12,950 bases of DNA, taken from positions 1 to 12,950 of the forward strand of contig DEQG01000031.1 in assembly GCA_002360325.1 (NCBI GenBank). The letters are read 5' to 3'. The stretch is from Salinicoccus sp. UBA3372 (GTDB lineage: Bacteria; Bacillota; Bacilli; Staphylococcales; Salinicoccaceae). The notes beneath the pieces were generated by a model. That model did no database searches, was not told the DNA's origin, and saw only the letters and a program-made list of their open reading frames with translations. Positions 1 to 5,488 of this stretch are shown in pieces. The stretch's first letter is position 1. Each line of letters begins with the position of its first letter. Position numbers and translations under genes: made by a program.

Positions 1-225
1 ACTAAAAGCTGTGAGTGACTGGTAATCATACTTTATCGGTCACCCGGCTGACTCACTGATTTATATATTCGTTAATTTTATTTGAACCTGCAGATCAAAG
101 TAAGAAATATATACAGATAACAATGAATTCCGAAATAAAAAGATAATTAGTACCTTAAAGAGTGTAATTACCCATAAAAATCAAAAGTAAATAAATCAAA
201 ATCCCCTTTTTCCTCCTAATACATT
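1..225. other. AT-rich intergenic stretch, no gene seen
   Basis: No open reading frame with a plausible ribosome binding site lies here. Positions 11-56 contain an imperfect dyad (GTGA at 11-14 against TCAC at 53-56, and an inner GTGACTG at 15-21 against CGGTCAC at 37-43) that might be the 3' end of a structured RNA or a degenerate terminator, but no T-run follows it. The rest is strongly AT-rich. A TTGAAC at 82-87 resembles a -35 box, but no good -10 sits at the usual distance, so I do not call a promoter. The likely promoter of the downstream NERD gene is therefore unresolved within this stretch. Confidence 0.5.
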
Positions 226-241
226 ATGAGGAGATTTTTTT
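198..241 (+). promoter_or_regulatory. Terminator-like leader fold ahead of the NERD gene
   Basis: AAAATCCCC at 198-206 can pair with GGAGATTTT at 230-238 (eight pairs, one C-A mismatch), and a seven-T run occupies 235-241. A competing short stem pairs CTCCT at 213-217 with AGGAG at 229-233. Both folds hide the AGGAG that would serve the micro-ORF at 242. The stem is weak in GC and its 23-nt loop is long, so it could be chance in AT-rich DNA. If real, it would be a leaky attenuator or an SD-sequestering structure. Confidence 0.3.
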
Positions 242-280
242 ATGTCCAAAATAATAAAGGGGATGATTTTATGTTTCTGA
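242..280 (+). CDS. Possible 12-codon leader micro-ORF
   Basis: An ATG at 242 sits 8 nt after a strong Shine-Dalgarno sequence AGGAG (229-233). It reads MSKIIKGMILCF and stops with TGA at 278-280, ten bases into the NERD coding sequence that starts at 271 in another frame. Such an overlap could couple translation of the leader to the main gene, which also has its own ribosome binding site (AAAGGGG, 256-262). The alternative is that the AGGAG serves nothing, or that it belongs to an older start. No conserved peptide family is recognised. Confidence 0.3.
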   Translation: MSKIIKGMILCF

Positions 281-1197
281 CAGAGCGCAGCAAATCAAAT
301 GAATTGAAGTATCTGGAAACCTTATCAATCAGAGCACAGCTGACAGAGGCGGAGTCGAAAACACTGAACAGATTACAGAAGGGTTTCGAAGGTGAAGCGT
401 TATATGACAAGATCTTTGATGAAGCAGGACACGATAAGGTCAGTATTTTCAGAGATATCTGGATAAAAGCAGATAAATCTTTGACTCAAATTGACAGTTT
501 AATCGTCAGTGATGATGTAGTTGTTATCAATGAGATTAAAAATTACAGTGGACAGTATAATTACGAAAATAATGTATGGCATGTAGGAAATATTCAAATA
601 TCGGATGATCCCATCATTCAGGCTAAAAGATCGAGTTCTAAACTCATAAAAATATTCAGGGAAAATCATGCCAATATCACTGTGGATGCCAAGGTGGTAT
701 TTCCCAATCCTTACTTTATACTCACAACAAATGATGAGGCCTGCAATACATCTATGATAAAAAGGGACAGACTTAAAATGTACATGAGATCTTTGAACCG
801 CTTATCCTCCGGAAAGCCTTCCCATGAGATTATGGAATTGCTTGAATCATACAGGGTGCCCGAACCTGTCTATAATATGGATACAAAATTCAGCCGTCTC
901 AAAACAGGCAGATATTGCGTCCATTGCAATGCATATGAATTTGACAGTTACAGGGGCTTTACAGTCTGCAGAAATTGTCACGGCAGAATGAGCAATAAAC
1001 TGCATGTGTTGACTGCAGTACGGGATTTTCAACTGTTATTTCATAATGAACAGATTACAACTGCTGTCATCCAAAAGATATTAAACGAGGAAATGTCATA
1101 TTCGACAATTCAAAGAAATCTAAGAACGTATTGTACTCCGATTAATCATGGCAGATCCAGAACATATGAGCTGCGGGATAAAAGCCCGATTGTTTGA
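271..1197 (+). CDS. NERD-domain (nuclease-related) protein with zinc ribbon
   Basis: The product has 308 residues from the ATG at 271, chosen because AAAGGGG lies 8 nt upstream; an in-frame ATG at 226 has no ribosome binding site and would add 15 residues. Residues about 38-150 match the nuclease-related domain (NERD): GE at 41-42, QID with Asp75, and the NEIK strand with Glu88 and Lys90, together a D...ExK arrangement typical of restriction-endonuclease-like folds. A four-cysteine zinc ribbon follows (CVHC at 216-219, CRNC at 233-236). The last 60 or so residues look helical and may form a helix-turn-helix. There are no signal peptide or membrane helices, so the protein is probably cytoplasmic. 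Family members are widespread in Firmicutes and mostly uncharacterised; nuclease activity is predicted from the fold, not shown. The gene appears more AT-rich than its downstream neighbours. It is probably monocistronic, since the next gene has its own promoter. Confidence 0.85.
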   Translation: MFLTERSKSNELKYLETLSIRAQLTEAESKTLNRLQKGFEGEALYDKIFDEAGHDKVSIFRDIWIKADKSLTQIDSLIVSDDVVVINEIKNYSGQYNYENNVWHVGNIQISDDPIIQAKRSSSKLIKIFRENHANITVDAKVVFPNPYFILTTNDEACNTSMIKRDRLKMYMRSLNRLSSGKPSHEIMELLESYRVPEPVYNMDTKFSRLKTGRYCVHCNAYEFDSYRGFTVCRNCHGRMSNKLHVLTAVRDFQLLFHNEQITTAVIQKILNEEMSYSTIQRNLRTYCTPINHGRSRTYELRDKSPIV

Positions 1198-1222
1198 TAT
1201 CATATCCGGTCAGATTTATACT
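1194..1222 (+). promoter_or_regulatory. SigA-type promoter for the yfmJ-like gene
   Basis: TTGATA at 1194-1199 and TATACT at 1217-1222 are separated by exactly 17 bp, a near-consensus vegetative promoter. The -35 box overlaps the stop codon of the preceding NERD gene. Transcription would begin near 1229, leaving a short leader of about 25 nt before the ATG at 1254. Confidence 0.7.
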
Positions 1223-1253
1223 TGATGAACAATATACAGATGGAGGCGGAAAT

Positions 1254-2258
1254 ATGAAGAATGAACAGATTGTCCTTGCAAAGCGGCCGGAAGGGATTCC
1301 TGGAGATGATGTATTCAGGTTTGAAGAGACCGGAGTCCAGGAGCCGGCGAAAGGTGAAGTGACAGTAAAAAGCATCTATGTTTCTGTGGACCCTTATATG
1401 AGAGGACGGATGTCGGCGGGTAAGTCATATACGAAGCCATTTGAAGTGGGAGCACCGATGGGCGGACATGTCGTCGGGAAAATCGGCGAATCCAATGCTG
1501 ACGGTTTTAAAGAAGGTGATTATGTCAAAGGTATAATGGGCTGGCAGCGTTATGTGACAGTGTCTGCTGAAAACCTGTCTAAAATTGAAAATACTGAACT
1601 GCCCCTGCACTTGTACTTGAGCACACTCGGCATGCCGGGCCAGACAGCATATCACGGCCTTTTGAAAATCGGTAAGCCTGAAAAGGGCGAGACAGTCGTT
1701 GTTTCGGCGGCATCCGGTGCAGTCGGTTCCGTGGTCGGCCAGATTGCAAAGATTAAAGGTGCAAGAGTCGTCGGCATTGCGGGCGGTGAAGAAAAGACCA
1801 AATATTTAACGGAAACACTCGGGTTCGACGCGGGTGTGGATTACAAATCTGATGATTACAGTGAAAAGCTGGCAGAAGCGGTTTCAGAAGGTGTGGATGT
1901 TTATTTTGAAAACGTCGGCGGGCCGGTTTCGGACGAAGTGTTCAAACATCTTAATAAGTTTTCAAGAATCGCAGTGTGCGGGGCGATATCTGCATACAAT
2001 AATCCGTCAGAAGACATCGGGCCTAGAATCCAGCCAACATTGATCAAGTCACAGACACTGATGCAGGCATTTATCGTCGGCAATTTTGCGGATGATTTCG
2101 AGAATGCAGACGATCAGCTGTCAGAATGGGTGAATGAAGGTAAAATTCATACCGAAGTTTCAGTGGAAGAGGGGTTTGAAAAAATCCCTGAAGCATTCAG
2201 AAAACTGTTTGACGGTTCAAACTTCGGAAAGCAGATAGTGAAAGTTGCAGAGGAATAA
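1254..2258 (+). CDS. yfmJ: NADP-dependent zinc-free alcohol dehydrogenase-like oxidoreductase (YfmJ family)
   Basis: The protein has 334 residues and belongs to the medium-chain dehydrogenase/reductase superfamily, in the zinc-independent group with leukotriene B4 12-hydroxydehydrogenase, CurA and Bacillus YfmJ. An N-terminal GroES-like catalytic domain contains the characteristic SVDPYMRGRM segment. It is followed by a Rossmann domain with the nucleotide-binding motif AASGAVGSVVG at residues 152-162. The structural zinc cysteine cluster of zinc-containing alcohol dehydrogenases is absent. Enzymes of this group reduce alpha,beta-unsaturated aldehydes and ketones with NADPH, so a role in detoxifying reactive carbonyls is likely but the substrate is unknown. 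The start at 1254 is preferred because GGAGGCGG lies 5-12 nt upstream; an in-frame ATG at 1194 lacks a ribosome binding site and overlaps the previous gene's stop. It is transcribed alone, between its own promoter and a terminator. Confidence 0.9.
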   Translation: MKNEQIVLAKRPEGIPGDDVFRFEETGVQEPAKGEVTVKSIYVSVDPYMRGRMSAGKSYTKPFEVGAPMGGHVVGKIGESNADGFKEGDYVKGIMGWQRYVTVSAENLSKIENTELPLHLYLSTLGMPGQTAYHGLLKIGKPEKGETVVVSAASGAVGSVVGQIAKIKGARVVGIAGGEEKTKYLTETLGFDAGVDYKSDDYSEKLAEAVSEGVDVYFENVGGPVSDEVFKHLNKFSRIAVCGAISAYNNPSEDIGPRIQPTLIKSQTLMQAFIVGNFADDFENADDQLSEWVNEGKIHTEVSVEEGFEKIPEAFRKLFDGSNFGKQIVKVAEE

Positions 2259-2279
2259 AAGTTTCTGCAGCATAAAAAT

Positions 2280-2331
2280 AAGCTGCCTGCCTGTGGAGAT
2301 AATTCCCCATAGGTGAGCAGCTTTTTATTTT
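2280..2331. terminator. Bidirectional intrinsic terminator between yfmJ-like gene and ykkD
   Basis: AAGCTGC at 2280-2286 pairs with GCAGCTT at 2317-2323. The stem continues imperfectly inward (CCTGTGG against CCCCATAGG) around an AT-rich loop, and TTTTTATTTT follows. On the minus strand the hairpin is followed by TTATTTTTA, so it can end transcription from both convergent units. Confidence 0.85.
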
Positions 2332-2348
2332 GTCCGGGATTTATAAGA

Positions 2349-2663
2349 TTAGCTGATTACTTTCAGACCGACTGCACTGCCGATGATGAGAGCGATGAAA
2401 AATATTCTCGGAAAGTTTTTCGGTTCATTGTAGAGCAGCATGCCGAGAATGGCGCCACCTGCTGCACCGATACCTGTCCAGATGGCATAGGCTGTACTCA
2501 TGGCGATTGTACTCATCGCAATCGACAGGCATATGAAGCTGAAGCCGAAGAGAAATAATATTCCCAACAGCGCTATTTTAGTCCGCCTGTGGGTGTAGAC
2601 GTTAATGGCATTGACGCCAAGCATTTCAAAAACACCTGCAAATATCAGTATAATCCATGCCAT
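2349..2663 (-). CDS. ykkD: SMR-family efflux subunit YkkD (guanidine exporter pair)
   Basis: This is a small multidrug resistance protein of 104 residues with four predicted transmembrane helices spanning most of its length and almost no loops. It has the invariant membrane glutamate in helix 1 (AGVFEMLG, Glu13) and the YAIWTGIGAAGG helix-3 motif. It resembles Bacillus YkkD in its N-terminal FEM.GV pattern and C-terminal IFFIALI..SAVGLK segment. YkkD acts with YkkC as a hetero-oligomeric proton-coupled exporter of guanidinium in the cytoplasmic membrane. The ATG overlaps the ykkC stop by one base (TAATG), and AAGGAGG lies about 10 nt upstream inside ykkC, so the two are translationally coupled. 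Guanidine as substrate is inferred mainly from the riboswitch upstream; broader drug export, as first reported for YkkCD, cannot be excluded. Confidence 0.92.
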   Translation of the reverse strand: MAWIILIFAGVFEMLGVNAINVYTHRRTKIALLGILFLFGFSFICLSIAMSTIAMSTAYAIWTGIGAAGGAILGMLLYNEPKNFPRIFFIALIIGSAVGLKVIS

Positions 2664-2998
2664 TATTGTTCAGCCTCCTTAACACGTTCTTCAGATGTGA
2701 CCATTTTCAATCCGATGACACCGATCAGCAGTACAGCGATAAAGAAGATATTCCAGACTGTAAACGGCTGCCCGAAAAACAGAAAATCACTGATCGCAAC
2801 GCCTGTTGCCCCGAGCCCGACAAACACAGCATAGGACGTACCGACGGGCAATTCCATGGAAGCGACAATCAGCAGATAAAAACTGACGTAGATTGCGATG
2901 ACCGTGAGTATCCACTGCCACCAGTTGTCAGCATGGGTGATGCCGATAACCCAGCCGACTTCAAATATGGAAGCGATGATAATTTTAATCCAGTTCAT
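2663..2998 (-). CDS. ykkC: SMR-family efflux subunit YkkC (guanidine exporter pair)
   Basis: This is a 111-residue SMR protein with four transmembrane helices. Glu13 in IFEVGWVIG, the SFYLL segment, LPVGTSYAVFVGLGATG and the final IGVIGLK closely follow Bacillus YkkC; the charged tail (TSEERVKEAEQ) is also typical. It is the first gene after a guanidine-I riboswitch and pairs with YkkD, encoded immediately downstream with a one-base overlap. Together they are expected to form the antiparallel heterodimer that exchanges guanidinium for protons. The start at 2998 follows a purine-rich ribosome binding site (GGAAAGGA, about 7 nt away). Expression should be off without guanidine, because the leader terminator would stop transcription before the gene. 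Confidence 0.93.
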   Translation of the reverse strand: MNWIKIIIASIFEVGWVIGITHADNWWQWILTVIAIYVSFYLLIVASMELPVGTSYAVFVGLGATGVAISDFLFFGQPFTVWNIFFIAVLLIGVIGLKMVTSEERVKEAEQ

Positions 2999-3021
2999 AA
3001 ACTTAATTCCTTTCCTGTGTA

Positions 3022-3058
3022 AAATAAAAAAAACCGGGAGATTTTAAAATCTCCCAGG
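3022..3058 (-). terminator. Riboswitch expression platform: intrinsic terminator before ykkC
   Basis: Read on the minus strand, GGGAGATTTT (3055-3046) is followed directly by AAAATCTCCC (3045-3036), a perfect 10-bp complementary pair, then a long T-run (3033-3022). The first arm is also the conserved GGGAGA at the 3' edge of the guanidine-I aptamer. Aptamer and terminator therefore compete for the same bases. Guanidine binding should hold GGGAGA in the aptamer, block the hairpin and let transcription reach ykkCD. Confidence 0.9.
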
Positions 3059-3142
3059 CTTTTATCCTTCCGTGTCATGAATTGCTTCATGGTTTTACTC
3101 TCGGTCCAGACCAATCAGATTGCGGAACCCTAGTAAACTCTT
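3042..3142 (-). ncRNA. Guanidine-I (ykkC class) riboswitch
   Basis: The minus strand carries the hallmark conserved blocks of the ykkC/guanidine-I RNA in order: ACTAGGGTTCCG (about 3134-3123), TGGTCTGGACCGAGAG (about 3114-3099), a short hairpin CATGAA-GCAA-TTCATG (3091-3076), ACACGGAAGGATAAAAGCC (about 3075-3057) and GGGAGA (3055-3050). This RNA class binds guanidinium and switches genes on. Its position directly before a YkkCD SMR pair matches the best-known context of the class. The identification rests on matching remembered consensus blocks; the exact 5' edge of P1 is approximate. Confidence 0.95.
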
Positions 3143-3160
3143 TTTCTTCTATTCAACCAC

Positions 3161-3189
3161 ATAGTAGCACATGGAAAAATTACTATCAA
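3161..3189 (-). promoter_or_regulatory. SigA-type promoter for the riboswitch-ykkCD operon
   Basis: On the minus strand TTGATA (3189-3184) and TACTAT (3166-3161) are separated by exactly 17 bp. Transcription would start near 3154, about 20 nt upstream of the first conserved riboswitch block, as expected for a riboswitch leader. Confidence 0.75.
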
Positions 3190-3284
3190 ACAGTACGTCT
3201 ATTTTAAATTTACCTGCAGTAGATGGTGTAACCCCTTATTTCGTGTACAATGGTCTTACGATTTAATTTAGGAGCGTCAGACTC

Positions 3285-3473
3285 ATGTTTACAAATATAT
3301 TATATATAATCTTATTAATCTCCATCGCGCTTTTCCTCATCAGCGGCATGATGACGATACTGCAGTACGGCGGCTATTTTAAGAAACATAAACAACGCTA
3401 TATAAAGTATTTCATTATTTTTGCTGTCATCACCATTATTTTAATGGGAGTGTTCGTCGTCATCAGTTTATGA
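3285..3473 (+). CDS. Small two-helix membrane protein, unknown function
   Basis: This 62-residue protein consists of two hydrophobic helices (about residues 3-28 and 42-61) joined by a basic loop rich in Lys, Arg and Tyr around residues 33-41. The positive-inside rule places the loop in the cytoplasm and both ends outside. I do not recognise a family. The gene is credible because it has a ribosome binding site (TTAGGAG at 3268-3274, 10 nt before ATG), a -10-like TACAAT at 3246-3251 at a sensible distance, and a strong terminator just downstream; a convincing -35 box is missing. It is divergent from the guanidine riboswitch operon and convergent with nupC, so the context suggests no partner. 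Functional guesses (transporter accessory, stress membrane peptide) are unsupported. Confidence 0.75.
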   Translation: MFTNILYIILLISIALFLISGMMTILQYGGYFKKHKQRYIKYFIIFAVITIILMGVFVVISL

Positions 3474-3499
3474 CGTCGTTATGTTGCAGATTAAAGATG

Positions 3500-3533
3500 A
3501 AAAAGAACGCTCAAATTATTGAGCGTTCTTTTT
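3500..3533. terminator. Bidirectional intrinsic terminator between small membrane gene and nupC
   Basis: AAAAAGAACGCTCAA (3500-3514) and TTGAGCGTTCTTTTT (3519-3533) form a perfect 15-bp stem around a 4-base loop. The A/T arms supply a U-run on either strand, so the hairpin can stop both the plus-strand small gene and the minus-strand nupC transcript. Confidence 0.92.
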
Positions 3534-3543
3534 GATTAGAATA

Positions 3544-4800
3544 TTAGAAGAAGAAGCCGACGATTGTCGCTGTAAGCAGGCTTACAAGTGACGCACCGTA
3601 TACAAGCTTAAGGCCGAATCTTGCAACTTCATCTCCGCTTTCGTTATGAAGGCCTTTAACGGAACCGGCAATGATGCCGATACTTCCAAAGTTGGCAAAT
3701 GAAATCAGGAAGACTGAAACCATTGCCTGTGTTTTTCTTGAGAGGTCTTCTGCAAGTGTCATAAATTCACCGATGGCAACAAATTCGTTCGTAATCAGTT
3801 TTGTTGCCATCAGACTTCCTGCAGTCTGTGCTTCATCCCAAGGTATACCGATAAGGAATGCGATTGGCATGAAGATATAGCCCAGAATATCCTGGAACGT
3901 AAGGCTGCTTCCCGGTATGAGAAGGAACAGCTGGTTCAGGAGACCGATCAGGGCGATGAAACCAATAAGCATTGCCGCAACGACAAGTACTACTTTTCCG
4001 CCATCGATGATGTAATCACCGAGTACCTGGAAGAAAGACTTTCCTTTCTCAGGGTTCGTTGAAATTTCTACGCCGGTATCACTGATCTCTTCCTCGTAAG
4101 GATTGATGATGTGGACAATGATGTAAATACCAAGAAAGTTCAGAACGATGGCGATGATGACGAACTGTGGTTCAAGCATCGTAAAGAACGCACCGACAAT
4201 TGATAAGGAAATGGAACTCATTGCCTGTGCAGCCAGCGTATACATTCTCTGTTTCGTCATTTTCGGCAGAACGTTTTTAAGTGAAATGAACACTTCGGAC
4301 TGACCGAGGAACATTGATGCCGCACCGTTGTATGATTCGATATAAGGCATACCTGTGATTCTTGTCATCAGTATACCGATACCTTTGATGATCAAAGGAA
4401 GTACTCTTATGTAAGAAAGAATACCGATGATTGCACTGATGAAGATGATTGGAATCAAGACGTTGAAGAAGAACACGTTGAACGCCAATCCGTCTTCACT
4501 GTTATATAAAACCTGCTCTCCTGCTGCTCCGGACTCTGTGGATAATGACATCAGGTCGCCGAATACAAACTGTCCGCCTTCAGCGGCAAAACCGAGCAGA
4601 TGGTCGAATGCCTCCGCAAGCCATCCGATAAATGTCTGCCCCCAGGTAGTGTTCAGGAACAGGAAGGCGAAGAACAACTGCAAAGCGAGTAAGACAAGGA
4701 TATTTTTCCATTTTTTAAATGAAAGTTTTTTATTGCTGCTCGCAATCCATGCCAGGAACATTGTGAATAGTATACCGACCATTCCCATTAAAATACCCAT
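3544..4800 (-). CDS. nupC: Concentrative nucleoside transporter NupC (CNT family)
   Basis: This 418-residue polytopic membrane protein imports nucleosides with a cation gradient. Sequence signatures include AAEGGQFVFGDL in the N-terminal third, the conserved GQSEVFISLK substrate-site segment, INPYE, IPWDEAQTAGSLMATK, and TNEFVA with the CNT family NEF at residues 338-340, close throughout to Bacillus NupC. An insert of about 15 residues after FGDLMS makes it slightly longer than the usual 390-400. The start is supported by GGAGGG 6 nt upstream. The position divergent from ctsR is the same as in Staphylococcus. A near-perfect cre site at 4908-4921, overlapping the promoter area, suggests CcpA-mediated carbon catabolite repression. 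Sequence alone does not settle pyrimidine versus purine preference; the Bacillus NupC likeness favours pyrimidine nucleosides. Confidence 0.93.
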   Translation of the reverse strand: MGILMGMVGILFTMFLAWIASSNKKLSFKKWKNILVLLALQLFFAFLFLNTTWGQTFIGWLAEAFDHLLGFAAEGGQFVFGDLMSLSTESGAAGEQVLYNSEDGLAFNVFFFNVLIPIIFISAIIGILSYIRVLPLIIKGIGILMTRITGMPYIESYNGAASMFLGQSEVFISLKNVLPKMTKQRMYTLAAQAMSSISLSIVGAFFTMLEPQFVIIAIVLNFLGIYIIVHIINPYEEEISDTGVEISTNPEKGKSFFQVLGDYIIDGGKVVLVVAAMLIGFIALIGLLNQLFLLIPGSSLTFQDILGYIFMPIAFLIGIPWDEAQTAGSLMATKLITNEFVAIGEFMTLAEDLSRKTQAMVSVFLISFANFGSIGIIAGSVKGLHNESGDEVARFGLKLVYGASLVSLLTATIVGFFF

Positions 4801-4900
4801 AAATAACCCTCCAAAAAATTAAAATTTGTGCTGCGTTTATGTATATGCATCTCTAAAAGTACATTATAAAGTATGTAAGACTGAAACGCGATACTGAATC

Positions 4901-4929
4901 ATTATAATGCAAACGGTTACAAAAATAAA
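4901..4929 (-). promoter_or_regulatory. Candidate nupC promoter
   Basis: On the minus strand TATAAT (4906-4901) lies 17 bp from a weak -35 box TTTATT (4929-4924). A second TATAAT is at 4868-4863, without a recognisable -35. Either could drive nupC; the first is favoured because the cre site falls between its -35 and -10. Confidence 0.45.
4908..4921. promoter_or_regulatory. CcpA catabolite-responsive element (cre) upstream of nupC
   Basis: TGCAAACGGTTACA matches the cre consensus TGWAANCGNTNWCA at all positions but one (C in place of W at position 3). It overlaps the candidate nupC promoter, where bound CcpA would block transcription when a preferred sugar is present. It lies about 36 bp upstream of the ctsR -35 box, so an effect on ctsR is less likely. 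Confidence 0.65.
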
Positions 4930-4945
4930 GGGGAACTTTATTTTT
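4921..4945. repeat. Perfect 10-bp AT-rich inverted repeat in the nupC-ctsR gap
   Basis: AAAAATAAAG (4921-4930) and CTTTATTTTT (4936-4945) are exact inverted repeats around GGGAA. They lie immediately beside the cre site, overlap the candidate nupC -35 box, and end about 11 bp before the ctsR -35 box. The shape resembles an operator for a dimeric regulator, or an AT-rich terminator-like hairpin shielding the two divergent promoters. No known regulator consensus is recognised. Confidence 0.5.
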
Positions 4946-4956
4946 AAACAAGAAAT

Positions 4957-4985
4957 TTGCCAAATTCCCAGGCAGAATGTATACT
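4957..4985 (+). promoter_or_regulatory. SigA-type promoter of the ctsR operon
   Basis: TTGCCA at 4957-4962 and TATACT at 4980-4985 are separated by exactly 17 bp, a strong vegetative promoter. The start point would be near 4992, inside the CtsR operator. Confidence 0.8.
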
Positions 4986-4987
4986 TT

Positions 4988-5004
4988 AGTCAAAGAAGGT
5001 CAAA
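4988..5004 (+). promoter_or_regulatory. CtsR operator (heptad repeat)
   Basis: AGTCAAA (4988-4994), a 3-bp spacer GAA, then GGTCAAA (4998-5004) match the CtsR box consensus RGTCAAA-NAN-RGTCAAA. The site begins 2 bp after the -10 box and spans the expected transcription start, running into the ctsR Shine-Dalgarno region, so bound CtsR dimer would block its own operon. No CIRCE element for HrcA is seen nearby. Confidence 0.93.
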
Positions 5005-5016
5005 AGAGGTGACAGC

Positions 5017-5484
5017 ATGCGTAATATGTCAGATATTATCGAACAATATTTGAAGGAATTACTCGCAGCTTCCGACGGTGAAGTCGTCGAAATCAAGCGT
5101 GCCTTTATTGCTGAAAAATTTGACTGTGTCCCGTCCCAGTTGAACTATGTAATCAAAACACGGTTTACCAATGAACATGGTTATATGGTAGAGAGTAAAC
5201 GCGGCGGTGGCGGATATATACGTATCACTAAGGTTGAGACACATTCAAAATCAGAATATCTCGCTCATTTGAAAAATCTGATAGGTCCCGCGTTAAGCCA
5301 GCAAAATGCACAGCATATCGTGCAGTCGATGTTTGAAAATGACGTGATTACCCTTAAAGAAGGCAAAATTATCAATGCAGCTCTGGACAGAGAGACTTTA
5401 ATGATAGAATTACCTTTCAGAGATCAGCTCAGAGCAAAAATCTTACTTAAAATAATCGACGTCATCTTATACACCGAGGAGTGA
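5017..5484 (+). CDS. ctsR: CtsR, transcriptional repressor of class III heat-shock genes
   Basis: The 155-residue repressor (family usually 150-156) has an N-terminal winged helix-turn-helix (about 5-70) and a C-terminal four-helix dimerisation domain. The wing RGGGGYIRI (residues 62-70) includes Arg62, the DNA-contacting and McsB-sensed arginine, and the glycine-rich heat-sensing tip. DCVPSQLNYVIKTRFTNEHGY is essentially the family signature. The start gives MRNMSDIIEQY, matching the conserved N-terminus, with AGAGGTGA about 5 nt upstream. It is the first gene of an operon with mcsA, mcsB and clpC, and autoregulates through the box at 4988-5004. At high temperature it releases DNA, and McsB/ClpCP remove it. 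Confidence 0.97.
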   Translation: MRNMSDIIEQYLKELLAASDGEVVEIKRAFIAEKFDCVPSQLNYVIKTRFTNEHGYMVESKRGGGGYIRITKVETHSKSEYLAHLKNLIGPALSQQNAQHIVQSMFENDVITLKEGKIINAALDRETLMIELPFRDQLRAKILLKIIDVILYTEE

Positions 5485-5488
5485 TTAT

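Noticed and set aside
11..56. Imperfect dyad that could be a terminator of an upstream gene
   Set aside because: The pairing is broken into 4-bp and 7-bp pieces and no T-run follows; the upstream gene is outside the window.
226..270. Upstream in-frame ATG giving a longer NERD protein
   Set aside because: There is no ribosome binding site before 226; the ATG at 271 has AAAGGGG at good spacing.
1194..1253. Longer start for the yfmJ-like gene
   Set aside because: The extra 20 residues have no family counterpart and lack a ribosome binding site, and the segment holds the gene's promoter; GGAGG before 1254 decides the start.
4863..4891. Second TATAAT on the minus strand as the main nupC promoter
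   Set aside because: The spacing-matched -35 position reads TCGCGT, far from consensus; kept only as an alternative in the nupC promoter entry.
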